Positions 63,004 to 64,000 of a DNA stretch of 64,000 nt are shown here, piece after piece. The stretch is from positions 62,001 through 126,000 of the forward strand of contig NZ_JPXI01000040.1 of the NCBI RefSeq assembly GCF_000740675.1. The letters are read 5' to 3'. Numbering within the stretch: position 1 is the first letter of the stretch; each line of letters starts with the position of its first letter. The translations under genes and the position numbers were made by a program. Source of the DNA: Massilia sp. BSC265 (GTDB lineage: Bacteria > Pseudomonadota > Gammaproteobacteria > Burkholderiales > Burkholderiaceae_D). Below the pieces are notes generated by a model. The model ran no database searches and was not told the DNA's origin. It worked only from the letters and a program-made list of their open reading frames with translations.

Positions 63004-63323
63004 GATCGGTCTGTTGAGCAAGCTCGTCTGTAACGAGTCCTATTGTAGTGAGTAAATTTTTCCGGTGCTCAATTATTTTCGTTAGCGAACAGCAAATATT
63101 AAGATTTAGAAATAGAATTGAGCGAAGTTAGCTTGTGTTCGCAGCAATTGAACCATCTGTTTTTAAGGAAACAAAAAATTCTCCATGGAAATTGATGTCG
63201 CACGGCAACAGTCCGCTGTTGCTGTACCACGACGCATTGGCCATTTGCTGTCGCCTCGGCAAGGTCAAGCATGCATACCGGGATTCGCTTGACCACATGT
63301 TGGCAAGAAGGGAAGATGGACAT
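63004..63323. other. AT-rich divergent promoter region
   Basis: About 320 bp between two divergent small lipoprotein genes. The half next to the leftward gene is strongly AT-rich. A CAACAG/CTGTTG hairpin lies at 63205-63220. The open frame entering the rightward gene from here has no protein-like features. Confidence 0.4.
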
Positions 63324-63749
63324 ATGCGAAAACTCATCCTTATCTTCCTGCTCGCTTGTGCCGCCTGTACTACCGAGGCCCTGGACCCGGGCCGCAAGGA
63401 CGTGGGAACGCCGGCAAGCGCAGCCACGACCGGGGCGGCCGGCGGCGACACCCTGGCACGCATCCGTGCGCTGGCGGGCGACGCCACCTGCACCGAATCC
63501 GGCCAGTGCCGTACGCTGCCGGTCGGGGCCATTCCTTGCGGCGGCCCGGAAAGCTACCTGCCGTATTCGACGGCGGGCACCGATGAGAAAGCCTTGCGCA
63601 CGCTGGGCGAGCAGTTCAAGGCCGAGCGCCAGGCCGCGCACAAGGCGGGCGGCATGATGTCGATCTGCCGCCACCTGCCCGACCCGGGGGCGGTCTGCGT
63701 CAGTGGCCGCTGCCAGCTCGGGGCCGCGTCGCCATCGCTGGCGCGCTGA
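63324..63749 (+). CDS. Small cysteine-containing lipoprotein, function unknown
   Basis: 141 aa. The signal region MRKLILIFLLACAACTTE offers Cys12 or Cys15 as lipidation site. The mature domain has six cysteines with recognisable spacing (CTESGQCRTLPVGAIPCGG, CRHLPDPGAVCVSGRCQ), which suggests a compact disulfide-bonded domain. The start at 63324 follows GGGAAGA and sits directly at the signal peptide; an in-frame extension upstream is unlikely. I do not recognise the family. Confidence 0.72.
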   Translation: MRKLILIFLLACAACTTEALDPGRKDVGTPASAATTGAAGGDTLARIRALAGDATCTESGQCRTLPVGAIPCGGPESYLPYSTAGTDEKALRTLGEQFKAERQAAHKAGGMMSICRHLPDPGAVCVSGRCQLGAASPSLAR

Positions 63750-63931
63750 GCACCGCCAGCCCGCGCCACCCGCGGCATCCGGTGTGCGGCAGCGCAAGCA
63801 GGGGAACAGCACGGCTGTCATAGTGGCGAGCCATGCTGTTCGATGGCAAAAAATAAAGAAATATTGTCTTGGCATTGAGCGCCGTGGTAGCCTTCAACGC
63901 CAAATGAATTGATGTGTACAGGAGTCGGTCG

Positions 63932-64000
63932 ATGTATTCAGGAATGGAACAGGACGTGGGGATGCAAGCTGCGCCGCGTCGCGCGCGCGGCGCCCAGGCG
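63932..64000 (+). CDS. Start of a protein gene cut by the right edge
   Basis: AGGAG seven bases before an ATG at 63932 opens a frame that reaches the edge (MYSGMEQDVGMQAAPRRARG). Only 23 codons are visible. The 180 bp before it hold no gene. Confidence 0.4.
   Translation, partial: MYSGMEQDVGMQAAPRRARGAQA

Overview
The window is GC-rich chromosomal DNA from a betaproteobacterium, most likely an Oxalobacteraceae member of the Massilia/Telluria/Duganella type. This is inferred from the gene order exbB-exbD-lpxK-Trm112-kdsB-adk and from an exosortase-B (XrtB) exopolysaccharide locus of the EpsL/B/D/E/F/G/I type. There is one tRNA gene, tRNA-Arg(CCT). I saw no rRNA, CRISPR array, prophage or complete insertion sequence.

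Layout. 1-2.8 kb: a gene cut by the left edge, an SDR oxidoreductase divergent from a LysR regulator, and Fe-superoxide dismutase. 2.8-9.4 kb: xseA, then a 1.3-kb non-coding region, then the envelope/housekeeping operon exbB-exbD-lpxK-Trm112-kdsB, then adk. 9.5-14.9 kb: a DsbA-fold protein, a Pro/Gln-rich secreted protein, an HSD10-type 3-hydroxyacyl-CoA dehydrogenase behind a LiuR-like palindrome, gamma-glutamyltransferase, a kptA gene with its middle deleted, and a PEP-CTERM protein behind a textbook sigma-54 promoter. 15.1-24.4 kb: signalling and lipid genes (patatin, a very large hybrid histidine kinase, a response regulator, an aryl-CoA ligase with a MarR regulator, a stand-alone EAL protein). 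24.9-27.1 kb: tRNA-Arg and uup.

27.2-57.2 kb is a large exopolysaccharide cluster. It holds a CAAX-type protease, EpsL, the initiating sugar-phosphate transferase EpsB, GDP-fucose synthesis (gmd, fcl), EpsD/E/F/G for export and chain length, XrtB with EpsI, a Wzy-like polymerase, a Wzx-like flippase, six further glycosyltransferases, two heparinase-type lyases, galE, a nucleotidyltransferase and a bifunctional manC. The inferred logic is that EpsB starts the repeat unit on undecaprenyl phosphate. Glycosyltransferases then extend it with mannose, fucose and glucose/galactose-type sugars. Wzx flips it, Wzy polymerises it, and EpsF/EpsG/EpsE/EpsL export it. XrtB processes PEP-CTERM proteins, two of which are encoded here. 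57.4-64 kb carries a PEP-CTERM protein with a TLD-like domain, a TIGR03790-like protein, a large ExeM/NucH-type nuclease and small lipoproteins.

The most unusual element lies between xseA and exbB. Seven copies of a 64-bp module each contain an IHF-like core, a weak DnaA-like 9-mer at +29 (recognisable in six), a perfect TTRTCCACA DnaA box at +41 and an inverted DnaA-like 9-mer at +55. Spacing inside the module is identical in all seven copies, while spacing between modules varies from 123 to 216 bp. This looks like a DnaA-titration/regulation locus (compare datA or DARS of E. coli) built from repeated units. I know of no description of such a locus at this position.
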